12,637 nucleotides of DNA from Actinomycetes bacterium (GCA_023423475.1 JAFAFN010000585.1:1-12637), one strand, 5' to 3'; counted from the stretch's first letter, positions 1 through 7,191 are shown. The notes: generated from the letters alone by a model not told the origin. Numbers and translations are program-made.

Positions 1-58
1 CGACCGGATCGGTCCCGGGCTGGTCGGTCCCGGGCTGATCGGGCCCAGGCTGATCGGG
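1..58 (-). repeat. 15-bp in-frame tandem repeat encoding (P/T)DQPG
   Basis: On the minus strand three consecutive 15-bp units at 58–44, 43–29 and 28–14, plus a diverged partial unit at 13–1, encode PDQPG, PDQPG, TDQPG and TDPV. The units differ by only a few bases. The period is a multiple of three, so copy-number change would keep the frame. The repeat probably forms a flexible disordered N-terminal extension on the partial gene. Confidence 0.7.
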
Positions 59-82
59 CACGGTGTGGTCGAGCTGGGTCAT
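1..82 (-). CDS. N-terminus of a partial gene downstream of ftsH, possibly GTP cyclohydrolase I
   Basis: Only the first 27 codons are inside the window; the gene runs off the left edge. The ATG at 80–82 overlaps the ftsH stop codon in an ATGA junction, so translation is probably coupled. The visible peptide begins MTQLDHTV and then becomes a Pro/Asp/Gln/Gly repeat: PDQPG, PDQPG, TDQPG, then TDPV at the edge. No catalytic domain is visible. In many actinobacteria the gene after ftsH is folE, the first enzyme of folate synthesis. The MTQLD start resembles the mycobacterial FolE N-terminus as I remember it. The folE assignment therefore rests on gene order and five residues and is inference. That a gene starts here is much better supported than its identity. 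Confidence 0.6.
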   Translation of the reverse strand, partial: MTQLDHTVPDQPGPDQPGTDQPGTDPV

Positions 83-1905
83 GCCAGTGGTCCTTGGGGT
101 GTGGCGGCAGCGAGCAGATCGGCGAGTTCGTCGTCGGCGAGCGTCTCTCGCTCGAGCAGCGCCGCGGTGAGCACGTCCAGCGCGCTCCGGTGCTGTTCGA
201 GGATACGGCGTGCACGGTCGTGAGCTTCGTCGAGCAGGCGAGCGACCTCTTCGTCGATGCGGGCGGAGAGCTCGTCGGAGTGAGCGGACGCGGCGCTGTG
301 GTCACGGCCGAGGAACGGCTCGCCGTCGCGGTCGGCGAAGCGCTGGGGGCCGAGCTTCTCGCTCATGCCGAACTCGGTCACCATCGACCGGGCGATCCGG
401 GTGGCCCGATCGATGTCGTCGGTGGCCCCGGTGGTGATCTCGCCGACGACGACCTCTTCCGCCGCGCGGCCGCCGAGGGTCATCGCGAGCAGGTCGGACA
501 GCTCGGAGCGCGAGTGCAGCCGCCGGTCCTCGGTGGGCAGCATGATCGTGTACCCGAGTGCCGCGCCCCTGGCGACGATCGAGATCTTGTGGACCTCGTC
601 GGAGTGCGGCAGCAGGTGGCCGACGAGCGCGTGCCCGCATTCGTGCACGGCGACGGTGCGGCGCTCGGCGTCGCTCATGATGCGGCTCAGGCGCTCGGGG
701 CCGCCGATGACCCGCTCGACCGCCCGCCCGAGATCCGCGCGGCTGATCTGCTCGGAGCGCTCCCTGGCGGCGAGCAGCGCTGCCTCGTTCAGGAGGTTCG
801 CGAGGTCGGCGCCGGTGAAGCCCGGGGTCCGACGGGCGAGCAGCTCGAGGTCGACGTCGTCGGCGAGGGGCTTGTCACGTGAGTGCACCTCGAGGATGGC
901 GAGGCGACCGCCGACGTCGGGGGCGTCGACGACGACCTGTCGGTCGAAGCGACCGGGCCGCAGCAGCGCGGGGTCGAGCACGTCGGGGCGGTTGGTCGCA
1001 GCGATCAGGATCACGCCGCTCGAGGCGTCGAACCCGTCCATCTCGACGAGCAGCTGGTTGAGCGTCTGCTCGCGCTCGTCGTGCCCTCCGCCCACGCCGG
1101 TGCCACGGTGGCGACCGACGGCGTCGATCTCGTCGACGAAGATGATCGCGGGGGCCGACTGCTGGGCCCGCTTGAAGAGGTCGCGGACCCGGCTCGCGCC
1201 CACGCCGACGAACATCTCGACGAAGTCCGATCCCGAGATGCTGAAGAACGGTGCGTCGGCCTCGCCCGCGACCGCCCGGGCGAGCAGCGTCTTGCCGGTG
1301 CCCGGCGGGCCGCAGAGCAGCACGCCCTTGGGGATGCGTGCACCCAGCGCCGAGAAGCGCCCCGGGTCCTTCAGGAACTCGACGATCTCTCGCAGCTCGT
1401 CGACGGCTTCGTCCGCGCCGGCGACGTCCGCGAAGGTGATCCGGTCGTCGCCGTCCTCGTTCAGCCGGGCGTTGGAGCGCCCGAACTTCATCGCGCGACC
1501 GCCGGACTGCATCTGCGAGACGAACCAGATGAACACGCCGACGACCAGGAGGGTGGGCAGCAGTCCGAGGAGCAGGTCGACGACGGTCGAGCCGTCGTCG
1601 GTGTCGGCGTCGGCCTCGACGCCTTCGGCGAGCAGGTCGGTCGTGAGCGTCTCGCCGTAGGCCTCCGGGAAGGTCACCCGGTACTCGGTGCCGTCGGTCA
1701 GCTCGCCCTCGACGGTGGAGCGCTCGTTGTAGATCGTCGCGGTGCGGACCTGGCCCTCGTCGAGGCGCTCGGTGAACTCGTCGAGGCGCAGCGTCTCCGG
1801 CGCAGGGTCACGCAGCAGGACCGACGCGGCGACGACCGCGACCAGGGCCAACACGACCGCCACGGTCGTCCACGATCGCAGGATGCTCGCCAGCTTCGAT
1901 CTCAC
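79..1905 (-). CDS. ftsH: ATP-dependent zinc metalloprotease FtsH
   Basis: This 608-aa membrane-bound AAA+ protease degrades misassembled membrane proteins and some short-lived cytosolic regulators. Two membrane segments (about 13–31 and 111–129) flank an extracytoplasmic domain. The AAA module follows: Walker A GPPGTGKT at 199–206, pore loop FVG at 232–234, Walker B IIFVDEID with D258/E259, and the second region of homology with arginines 316 and 319. The zinc site is H421-E-C-G-H425, with D497 in [12 protein letters not shown] as the likely third ligand. The middle of the motif is Cys where HEAGH is usual. The C-terminus is short compared with mycobacterial FtsH. Translation starts at GTG (1903–1905) with only a weak ribosome site. 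The gene lies 72 bases after hpt and overlaps the next gene by four bases. Confidence 0.97.
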   Translation of the reverse strand: MRSKLASILRSWTTVAVVLALVAVVAASVLLRDPAPETLRLDEFTERLDEGQVRTATIYNERSTVEGELTDGTEYRVTFPEAYGETLTTDLLAEGVEADADTDDGSTVVDLLLGLLPTLLVVGVFIWFVSQMQSGGRAMKFGRSNARLNEDGDDRITFADVAGADEAVDELREIVEFLKDPGRFSALGARIPKGVLLCGPPGTGKTLLARAVAGEADAPFFSISGSDFVEMFVGVGASRVRDLFKRAQQSAPAIIFVDEIDAVGRHRGTGVGGGHDEREQTLNQLLVEMDGFDASSGVILIAATNRPDVLDPALLRPGRFDRQVVVDAPDVGGRLAILEVHSRDKPLADDVDLELLARRTPGFTGADLANLLNEAALLAARERSEQISRADLGRAVERVIGGPERLSRIMSDAERRTVAVHECGHALVGHLLPHSDEVHKISIVARGAALGYTIMLPTEDRRLHSRSELSDLLAMTLGGRAAEEVVVGEITTGATDDIDRATRIARSMVTEFGMSEKLGPQRFADRDGEPFLGRDHSAASAHSDELSARIDEEVARLLDEAHDRARRILEQHRSALDVLTAALLERETLADDELADLLAAATPQGPLA

Positions 1906-1924
1906 CGACCCGCCAGGGTACCGA

Positions 1925-1947
1925 CGGTGCCTGACATCGAGGCACCG
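1925..1947 (-). promoter_or_regulatory. Hairpin in the hpt–ftsH spacer
   Basis: CGGTGCCT (1925–1932) and AGGCACCG (1940–1947) form a perfect 8-bp stem with a 7-base loop. It lies in the only real spacer of an otherwise overlapping operon, about 20 bases before the ftsH GTG. No T-run follows on either strand. It could be a partial terminator, an RNA-processing site or a translational control element; the sequence does not decide. Confidence 0.5.
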
Positions 1948-1977
1948 ACATCAGGACCCGCCGGGAGGGTGTGCCGC

Positions 1978-2550
1978 TCAGTCCTCGTCGGGCTCGTAGA
2001 CCGCGAGGTAGCGCAGGTTGCGGAACTTCTCGCCGACGTCGAGGCCGTAGCCGACCACGAAGTCGCCGGGGATCGTGAAGCCGACGTAGCGCACGCCGAG
2101 GCCCTCGAGGTCGGCGGACTCGCGGGCGAGCAGCGTGCACACCTCGAGGCTCGCGGGGCCGCGTGCCTCGAGGCTGCGGCGCAGGTAGCGAAGGGTGAGT
2201 CCGGTGTCGACGATGTCCTCGACCAGGATGACGTCACGACCGGTCAGGTCGACGTCGAGGTCCTTGACCAGGCGGACGACGCCCGAGGTCCTCGTCGAGG
2301 AGCCGTACGAGGACACGGCGATGAAGTCGATCTCGACGGGCAGGTCGATCGCGAACGCGAGATCGGTGAGGAAGGCGTACGCGCCCCGCAGCACGCACAC
2401 GAGCAGCGGACGGCGGTCCGCGTACTCCTCGGTCAGCTCGGCGCCGATCTCGCGGATGCGGTCGGTCAGCTGCTGTTCGGTGAGCAGGATGCGCCCCACC
2501 GAACCTTCGGAGGTGAGTCGGGGCTGCAGCTGCTCGGCGTCATCGCTCAT
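1978..2550 (-). CDS. hpt: Hypoxanthine (hypoxanthine-guanine) phosphoribosyltransferase
   Basis: The 190-aa enzyme transfers phosphoribose from PRPP to hypoxanthine or guanine, giving IMP or GMP in purine salvage in the cytosol. The PRPP-binding signature VILVEDIVDTGLTL lies at 107–120, with the acidic pair E111/D112. LRGA (54–57) is the pyrophosphate loop near the N-terminus. SSYGSSTRTSG (80–90) is the flexible active-site loop, and FVVGYGLD (164–171) is the conserved C-terminal block next to the purine. The length is normal for the family. The ATG at 2548–2550 shares one base with the tilS stop (TGATG) and has no clear ribosome site, which points to coupled translation. The tilS–hpt–ftsH order matches mycobacteria. 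Confidence 0.96.
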   Translation of the reverse strand: MSDDAEQLQPRLTSEGSVGRILLTEQQLTDRIREIGAELTEEYADRRPLLVCVLRGAYAFLTDLAFAIDLPVEIDFIAVSSYGSSTRTSGVVRLVKDLDVDLTGRDVILVEDIVDTGLTLRYLRRSLEARGPASLEVCTLLARESADLEGLGVRYVGFTIPGDFVVGYGLDVGEKFRNLRYLAVYEPDED

Positions 2551-3518
2551 CAGCCGTCGACGTTAGCGCCGTTCACCGGAGGATCCGCCGTCCGCCCTGC
2601 GCCGGGCGCGACGAGTCGGAGGCGTCCCGCGGTGCGTCGCACCGTCCACCCTCCGGTGACGTCGCAGCCGACGCTCGCGCCGACGGCGACCTCCATGATC
2701 CGAGCCGTCGCGGCGGCGTCGGGTGGATGCGCAGCGCCCGTCGTGCGCAACCACCACGCTCTCAACGCGGTGGTCGCGAGCGGCGCGGGCGCCGCGGCGA
2801 GCGCGGCGGCATCGGTCGGGTCGAGCGCCGCGGCGAGCACGTCGAGCAGGTCCGCCTGGTCCGCCGACAGCTCGGCGAGACGTGCCAGCAGCGGCGCGAC
2901 GTCCCTGCCGGCGATGTCGTCGAGCAGTGGCATGACCTCGTGGCGGACCCGGTTGCGGGTGAACCGTGGGTCGTCGTTGGTCGGGTCCTCGAGCGGGACC
3001 ACACCGAGGTGGTCGCAGAGCGCCCTGGTCTCGGCGCGTCGCAGGGCGAGCAGCGGGTGTCGATCGGGCCGCATGGCGGCGAGGCCCGTCGGCCCAGTGC
3101 CCCGCAGCAGTCGCAGCAGCACCGTCTCGGCCTGGTCGTCCGCGGTGTGTCCCAGCAGCGCATCGGCGGGGAGCGACGCGTGGCGTGCCGCTCGTGCGCG
3201 GGCCTCGAGGTCGCTGCCCGGCGCCACGGGTGCCCGTACCGAGCGGACCTCGACCCCCCAGGGCTCGACCACCGCGGCGACGTGTCGGGCCTCGAGGTCG
3301 GACCCCTCGCGGAGCGCGTGATCGACGTGCACCGCCACCACGCGTAGATCGGCCGCGACGGCGAGCGCGACGAGCGCCGTCGAGTCGGCGCCACCGGACA
3401 CCGCACAGGTCACCTCACGACCCGCAGGAGGGAACCCGCAACGTGCGAGCAGCTCCCCGACCACCGGGTCGGTCCCGTCAGGAACCGCCGGCGGGACCCG
3501 CTCGACGCCGGAGGTCAC
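2550..3518 (-). CDS. tilS: tRNA(Ile)-lysidine synthetase
   Basis: TilS attaches lysine to the C34 wobble base of the CAU-anticodon tRNA-Ile, so that it reads AUA. The protein is 322 aa from the GTG at 3516–3518. The PP-loop ATP-pyrophosphatase motif SGGADS is at 41–46. Other family blocks are HVDHALR (64–70), GHTADDQAET (123–132), and DPTNDD leading into RNRVRHEVMPLL (178–199). It is a short form without the long C-terminal extension of the E. coli enzyme. The open frame continues far upstream, but homology begins only after this GTG, and the GTG overlaps the preceding stop in a GTGA junction, so the longer frame is not used here. The C-terminal third is Ala-rich and diverged. Confidence 0.95.
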   Translation of the reverse strand: MTSGVERVPPAVPDGTDPVVGELLARCGFPPAGREVTCAVSGGADSTALVALAVAADLRVVAVHVDHALREGSDLEARHVAAVVEPWGVEVRSVRAPVAPGSDLEARARAARHASLPADALLGHTADDQAETVLLRLLRGTGPTGLAAMRPDRHPLLALRRAETRALCDHLGVVPLEDPTNDDPRFTRNRVRHEVMPLLDDIAGRDVAPLLARLAELSADQADLLDVLAAALDPTDAAALAAAPAPLATTALRAWWLRTTGAAHPPDAAATARIMEVAVGASVGCDVTGGWTVRRTAGRLRLVAPGAGRTADPPVNGANVDG

Positions 3519-4582
3519 GCAGCCGACGTGGTGGCGGCGACCCGGGCGAGCCAGAGCTCCGGCTCGCGGATCTCGACCAGGGTGGGCAGGTTCTCGGAGC
3601 GTTCGAACGCCCGGTTGAGCAGCGAGGGGCCGCCCTCGTCCTCGACGACCTCGATGAAGTGCTCGCCCTGCTCGTACTGGTTGAGCTTGGCCTCGAGGCC
3701 GATCAGGCGCTGGAGCAGCTTCGTGCCGACGCTCAGCTCCTTGCGGCGCGACCGCAGCACCCGGGCGAACCGTGGCGCGGAGGGGACCTGCTCGAGCGCC
3801 GCTCGGTCCATGGTGACGTCGCCGTGGCCCTCGAGCAGGCTCATGAGCCCACCGACCTTGTCCATCGCCACGCGCTGGTCGGCGCTGGCGAAGAGCGCCA
3901 CGACCCCGCCGTCGTCGAGCGGGTTCGTCCTGGTCCGCACCGCCTCGGCGACACGACCCGCCGCGGTGAACAGGCGCTTGGGGTCCGGTTCGACCGCCCC
4001 CATGAGCTCCTCGACGAGGCCGAGGAAGTACTCGCGCAGCCACGGCACGCCGGTGAACTGCGTGCGGTGGGTCACCTCGTGCAGCGCGACCCAGAGGCGG
4101 AACTCCTCGGGCGGGAACGAGTGCCGCTTCTCGAGCGCCAGGATGTTCGGCCCGACGTAGTAGACGAGGTCCTGGTCCTCGGGATCCTCCTCCTCGAGCA
4201 CCAACAGGTCGTACTGGCCCAGCACCCGAGTCGACATCCACCCGAGCAGACCGCCGAGCTCGACCGCGGCGAACTTGCCGGAGAGCGCTCCGACGGGCCC
4301 GCCGGAGATGTCGTCGAGTCGACCGAGCACCGGTCGGAGCAGCCGGCGGTAGCTGGCCAGGTTGGCCCTGACCCAGTCGTCTCGGTCCACGACCTTGGCG
4401 CGTGCCTGACCGGCGAGCGAGGTGAAGCCGGTCTCGGCCTCGACGTAGCCCTGGGCGCGGCGGGTCAGCTCCTCGAAGTCCCTGGCCATGCCCGCCGCGT
4501 GGTACGAGCTCGCGAAGGGGTCGTTGCCGGACAGCCGCGTAGCGACCTTGGCCGCCAGATCCCAGTCGACGGCGTCACTCAT
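3515..4582 (-). CDS. Zinc-dependent metallopeptidase-like protein, DUF2342 / F420-associated family
   Basis: This 355-aa protein belongs to the actinobacterial DUF2342 family, annotated as zincin-like metallopeptidase or 'coenzyme F420 biosynthesis associated'. The likely zinc site is HEVTH (H168, E169, H172) in the context LWVALHEVTHRTQF, about mid-protein. No signal peptide or membrane segment is evident, so it is probably cytosolic; its substrate is unknown. Family knowledge links it to F420-producing actinobacteria, but nothing in this window tests that. I chose the ATG at 4580–4582: GGGGTG sits about 7 bases upstream. The alternative GTG two codons earlier (4586–4588) would place that site too close. 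Its stop overlaps the tilS GTG, and the neighbour order equals Rv3626c–Rv3625c–Rv3624c of M. tuberculosis. Confidence 0.9.
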   Translation of the reverse strand: MSDAVDWDLAAKVATRLSGNDPFASSYHAAGMARDFEELTRRAQGYVEAETGFTSLAGQARAKVVDRDDWVRANLASYRRLLRPVLGRLDDISGGPVGALSGKFAAVELGGLLGWMSTRVLGQYDLLVLEEEDPEDQDLVYYVGPNILALEKRHSFPPEEFRLWVALHEVTHRTQFTGVPWLREYFLGLVEELMGAVEPDPKRLFTAAGRVAEAVRTRTNPLDDGGVVALFASADQRVAMDKVGGLMSLLEGHGDVTMDRAALEQVPSAPRFARVLRSRRKELSVGTKLLQRLIGLEAKLNQYEQGEHFIEVVEDEGGPSLLNRAFERSENLPTLVEIREPELWLARVAATTSAA

Positions 4583-4657
4583 GCCCACACCCCGGTTTCG
4601 TCCGGCCCCCGGTCGGTACGGCTCCCGACGTGCGCGAGCACGCCGGACCCGGAGGCG

Positions 4658-4798
4658 TCAGCTGTCGTTGTTCGGGTAGCGGGTCTTGGTGACCCGCGAC
4701 GCGTAGAGCCCGAGGACGGAGATGACCAGCAGCACGGCGCCGGCTGCGATCGGGACGGCGAGCCAGAAGTGCCAGACCTTGTCAGCTGCGAACAACAT
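4658..4798 (-). CDS. Small single-pass membrane protein, 46 aa
   Basis: The frame runs from the ATG at 4796–4798 to the TGA at 4658–4660. The peptide begins MLFAADKVWHFW and has one hydrophobic segment at about 11–32 (core AVPIAAGAVLLVISVLGLY). A short basic, polar tail follows (ASRVTKTRYPNNDS). The positive-inside rule suggests the C-terminus faces the cytosol. An AGGATGG stretch lies about 8 bases before the ATG. A second in-frame ATG three codons upstream (4805–4807) is possible. It lies 75 bases upstream of the DUF2342 gene on the same strand and may head that operon. I do not recognise the family. A clean TM pattern, a charged tail and good placement make it a better candidate than a chance frame, but it is short. 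Confidence 0.65.
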   Translation of the reverse strand: MLFAADKVWHFWLAVPIAAGAVLLVISVLGLYASRVTKTRYPNNDS

Positions 4799-4844
4799 GG
4801 AACCCATCCTAGGGACCGACGCCGGTGCCGGTCATCTTCGGGCC

Positions 4845-5024
4845 TCAGGTCGATGACCCTGCGAGTGCTCGCTGCTGCCCGGTCGGGGCCTCTGCCGCAT
4901 CCGGCGAGTCCTCGATCGTCGAGTAGTAGTCCTGCTTGCGGACCCATGTCCCGCAGTGGTGACACCTACTGACAGCGCCTGCGCACAGGCCCTCGCAGTA
5001 GCGGCACCCCGTTGTGCTGCTCAT
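4845..5024 (-). CDS. Small zinc-ribbon-like protein, 59 aa
   Basis: The frame runs from the ATG at 5022–5024 to the TGA at 4845–4847. A clear GGAGG ribosome site stands five bases before the start. The N-terminal half has two CxxC knuckles, C7-RY-C10 and C21-HH-C24, with an extra C14 between them and H22/H23 in the second knuckle. The second knuckle followed by GTWV is typical of a treble-clef or zinc-ribbon fold. The C-terminal half (DYYSTIEDSPDAAEAPTGQQ) is acidic to polar and probably disordered. The likely role is metal-dependent binding of nucleic acid or protein; the partner is unknown. A zinc ribbon preceding the small membrane protein on the same strand suggests co-transcription (47-base gap). 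Confidence 0.75.
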   Translation of the reverse strand: MSSTTGCRYCEGLCAGAVSRCHHCGTWVRKQDYYSTIEDSPDAAEAPTGQQRALAGSST

Positions 5025-5029
5025 GCTTG

Positions 5030-5034
5030 CCTCC
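5030..5034 (-). promoter_or_regulatory. Shine-Dalgarno GGAGG of the small zinc-ribbon gene
   Basis: GGAGG on the minus strand stands five bases before the ATG at 5022–5024. It is the strongest ribosome-binding site in the window and supports the short gene and its start. Confidence 0.75.
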
Positions 5035-5071
5035 GTTGTCAGGTCCCGACACCCGATGGAAGGTGCTCCAC

Positions 5072-5089
5072 CGGTCCGTCATCGGACCG
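5072..5089. repeat. Perfect inverted repeat upstream of the zinc-ribbon gene
   Basis: CGGTCCG (5072–5078) and CGGACCG (5083–5089) are perfect 7-bp arms with a TCAT loop. The repeat lies about 50 bases before the start of the zinc-ribbon gene and beyond the stop of the 99-aa membrane protein gene. No T-run follows. It could be an operator, a 5'-leader stem, or the terminator of the upstream minus-strand gene. Confidence 0.5.
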
Positions 5090-5193
5090 CAATGCTCACC
5101 TGACCCAGTGAAGCGAACGCGACGCGCCGATACAACCCCCTAAATGACCCATCTGAGAGGAACGTCGGTGCGGGCACCCGCTGGTGCCGTGGA

Positions 5194-5493
5194 TCAGGCG
5201 CGGCGGTCCGAGACCAGCCACGCCGCAGCGGCGCTGGCGCCCGCGGCGCTGAACACCGCCGGCCAGGCGCCGATCTTCTTCGCCAGCGGGTGCGACAGAC
5301 CGAACGAACCCAGGTAGACGGCGTTCAGCGCCGCCGCACCGACGGGACCGGAGGTCTCGACCCACTTGCGGGTCGAGATCGCTCCACCCACGGCGAGCAC
5401 GGCACCGCCGAGCGGGCGGATCTTGGTCTCTCGGGCGACGAGGTAGCCCCCGACGAGCGAGGCGGCGACGATCGGGGCGGTGGGAAGAGCCAT
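5194..5493 (-). CDS. Conserved-type small multi-pass membrane protein, 99 aa
   Basis: The protein starts MALPTAPIVAASLVGGYLVA at the ATG 5491–5493. It is almost entirely Ala/Gly/Val/Leu-rich, with about three to four possible membrane segments (roughly 6–20, 27–40, 51–66 and 76–94). Short basic loops separate them (RETKIRP, STRKW, AKK), and the tail is SDRRA. No enzymatic motif is visible. The frame stays open far upstream, but those codons are antisense to the SDR gene and have no membrane-protein character, so I use this ATG. It is divergent from the SDR gene with 114 bases between the starts. I vaguely recognise the type as an actinobacterial hypothetical membrane protein, but no function can be given. 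Confidence 0.75.
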   Translation of the reverse strand: MALPTAPIVAASLVGGYLVARETKIRPLGGAVLAVGGAISTRKWVETSGPVGAAALNAVYLGSFGLSHPLAKKIGAWPAVFSAAGASAAAAWLVSDRRA

Positions 5494-5501
5494 GGACGCC
5501 G

Positions 5502-5507
5502 ACCCTA
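5502..5507 (-). promoter_or_regulatory. Candidate -10 element for a leaderless transcript of the 99-aa membrane protein
   Basis: TAGGGT on the minus strand fits the actinobacterial TAnnnT -10 pattern and ends eight bases before the ATG. That would put the transcription start at or next to the start codon. No Shine-Dalgarno is visible, which agrees with a leaderless message. No good -35 is seen at 17–18 bases. Confidence 0.35.
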
Positions 5508-5607
5508 TCGGCGCGTCCCGACGGCCAGGACCGCGGTGGCACCAGCCACACCCGACAGAACCCTCCAGGAGTGGGGCCGGTGGGGACGCAGCTGGCATCC
5601 TCGTCGG

Positions 5608-7152
5608 GTGAGTGACCCCACGCGACCGACCCCGGCCGAGCTGAGCGAACGCCTCCGAGAGGTGACCGCGCTGCTGGAGTCGCTCGCGGAGAACCGCGAT
5701 CCGATCCGCGAGCTGCCCGAGGAGGACCGCATCCGGTTCCTCAACGCGGTCGGCGACGTCTACTGCCCGGATCCGGAGGAGCGACGCCAGCGGGTGAAGG
5801 CCCGGCGTCGGGACCAGCGTGCCGCCCGCGTGCGCAACGACGAGGACGTGCTCGATGCGACCGGCATCCGCGTGCTGCGCGCCAAGCCGGTGTTCACCAC
5901 GCCCAACGTGTTCCCGCCCGAGGACCTGCATCAGCAGGACGTCGACGCGATCGGCTTCCGCGAGGTGTCCGAGGAGCAGCACTGCTACGTCTGCAAGGTC
6001 AAGTACCGGCAGGTCCACCACTTCTACGACCAGCTCTGCCCCGAGTGCGCCGAGTTCAACCACATGAAGCGCACCGAGACCGCGGACCTCTCCGGTCGGG
6101 TCGCCCTGCTCACCGGTGGTCGGGTCAAGATCGGCTACCAGGCCGGGCTCAAGCTGCTGCGGGCGGGGGCGTACCTGGTCGTCACCACCCGCTTCCCCCG
6201 CGACTCGGCGGTCCGCTACTCACAGGAGCCCGACTTCGAGGACTGGGGCGACCGACTCGAGATCTACGGACTCGATCTGCGCCACACACCGAGCGTCGAG
6301 CAGTTCTGCCGGCACCTCGACACGACGCTCGGACGCCTCGACCACATCGTGAACAACGCGTGCCAGACCGTGCGCCGGCCGCCCGAGTTCTACCGGCACA
6401 TGATGGAGCTCGAGACGGGCTCGCTGCGCGAGCTGCCATCGGACGCGGTCGCGCTGCTCGGCGGCGTCGACGGTCTGCGCCAGCCCGACCTGGTGGGCGG
6501 GTCCGACGCCGTGAACGGCTCCGGCGCACTGCCGGCGGTCGCCGGGCGCGGCACCTCGTCGGCGGAGCTCTCGCAGGTGCCGCTGCTGCCCGAGGACCAC
6601 ACCAGCGGACACCTCTTCCCCAACGGCAGGTTGGACCAGGACCTCCAACAGGTCGACCTGCGCGAGGACAACTCGTGGCGTCTGACCCTCTCCGAGGTCT
6701 CGTCGATCGAGCTGCTCGAGACGCAGCTGGTCAACGCCGTCGCGCCGTTCGTCCTGAACGCCCGGCTGAAACCGCTGATGCTCCGGACCCCGGAACGCGA
6801 CAAGCACATCGTGAACGTCTCGGCGGTCGAGGGGCAGTTCTACCGGCGCTTCAAGACCACGAAGCACCCGCACACGAACATGGCCAAGGCGGCCCTGAAC
6901 ATGATGACGCGGACCAGTGCGACCGACTACGCCCAGGACGGCATCCACATGAACAGCGTCGACACCGGCTGGGTGAGCGACGAGGACCCGGTGCACATCG
7001 CCGAGCGCAAGACCTCGGAGCACCGCTTCCACCCGCCGCTCGACATCGTCGACGGCGCGGCACGGATCGTCGACCCGATCATCGACGGAGCGAACACCGG
7101 CCGGCACCACGTGGGCGAGTTCCTCAAGGACTACCGGCCGACCGACTGGTGA
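5608..7152 (+). CDS. Atypical SDR-family oxidoreductase with N-terminal four-cysteine module
   Basis: This 514-aa protein is about twice the size of a classical SDR. Residues 1–120 are charged and helical. Residues 126–147 hold CYVC and CPEC (C126, C129, C144, C147), a likely structural zinc site. The Rossmann fold starts near 164 with TGGRVKIG (169–176). NNAC (249–252) replaces the usual NNAG. An insertion of about 110 residues follows, then N376, S405 and K427 of the SDR tetrad. The YxxxK tyrosine is absent: the motif reads TNMAK, with T423 in the Tyr position. The late PG turn is TG in MNSVDTGWVSDE. I recall similar long SDRs in bacteria and plants with a PHTNMAKAALNMM block, function unknown. 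The GTG at 5608–5610 is chosen because upstream codons lie in the divergent intergenic region; CATCCT six bases before could be a weak -10. Confidence 0.85.
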   Translation: MSDPTRPTPAELSERLREVTALLESLAENRDPIRELPEEDRIRFLNAVGDVYCPDPEERRQRVKARRRDQRAARVRNDEDVLDATGIRVLRAKPVFTTPNVFPPEDLHQQDVDAIGFREVSEEQHCYVCKVKYRQVHHFYDQLCPECAEFNHMKRTETADLSGRVALLTGGRVKIGYQAGLKLLRAGAYLVVTTRFPRDSAVRYSQEPDFEDWGDRLEIYGLDLRHTPSVEQFCRHLDTTLGRLDHIVNNACQTVRRPPEFYRHMMELETGSLRELPSDAVALLGGVDGLRQPDLVGGSDAVNGSGALPAVAGRGTSSAELSQVPLLPEDHTSGHLFPNGRLDQDLQQVDLREDNSWRLTLSEVSSIELLETQLVNAVAPFVLNARLKPLMLRTPERDKHIVNVSAVEGQFYRRFKTTKHPHTNMAKAALNMMTRTSATDYAQDGIHMNSVDTGWVSDEDPVHIAERKTSEHRFHPPLDIVDGAARIVDPIIDGANTGRHHVGEFLKDYRPTDW

Positions 7153-7191
7153 CGTCCCGGTTGGTGAGGTGCCGGCTGGTGACGTGACAGC
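7147..7191 (+). repeat. 15-bp direct repeats carrying in-frame TGG-TGA
   Basis: Three units start with TGGTGA at 7147, 7162 and 7177. The first contains the last Trp codon and the stop of the SDR gene. The period is 15 bases, so every unit places another in-frame TGA after the true stop. The second and third copies probably arose by slippage duplication of the gene end. Confidence 0.6.

Noticed and set aside
883..3321. Very long plus-strand open frame (812 codons) antisense to ftsH and hpt
   Set aside because: It is a high-GC shadow: Arg/Gly/Val/Asp-rich with no motif, opposite two certain genes with full family signatures.
3519..4241. Upstream extension of the tilS frame
   Set aside because: Those codons overlap the DUF2342 gene in another frame and are Arg/Gly-rich; TilS homology begins only after the GTG at 3518.
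4629..4642. CGTGC/GCACG 5-bp hairpin between the small membrane gene and DUF2342
   Set aside because: Too short to call a terminator in DNA this GC-rich; expected by chance.
4579..4965. Minus-strand open frame of 128 codons beginning MSPLRDMG
   Set aside because: It overlaps two better small genes in other frames, one with a strong ribosome site and cysteine knuckles and one with a clean membrane helix.
2966..4972. Long plus-strand open frame antisense to tilS and DUF2342
   Set aside because: Low-complexity Arg/Pro/Gly composition and no recognisable domain; the minus-strand genes explain the region.
5494..6063. Upstream extension of the 99-aa membrane protein frame
   Set aside because: It is antisense to the SDR gene and lacks membrane character; the ATG at 5493 fits the protein pattern.
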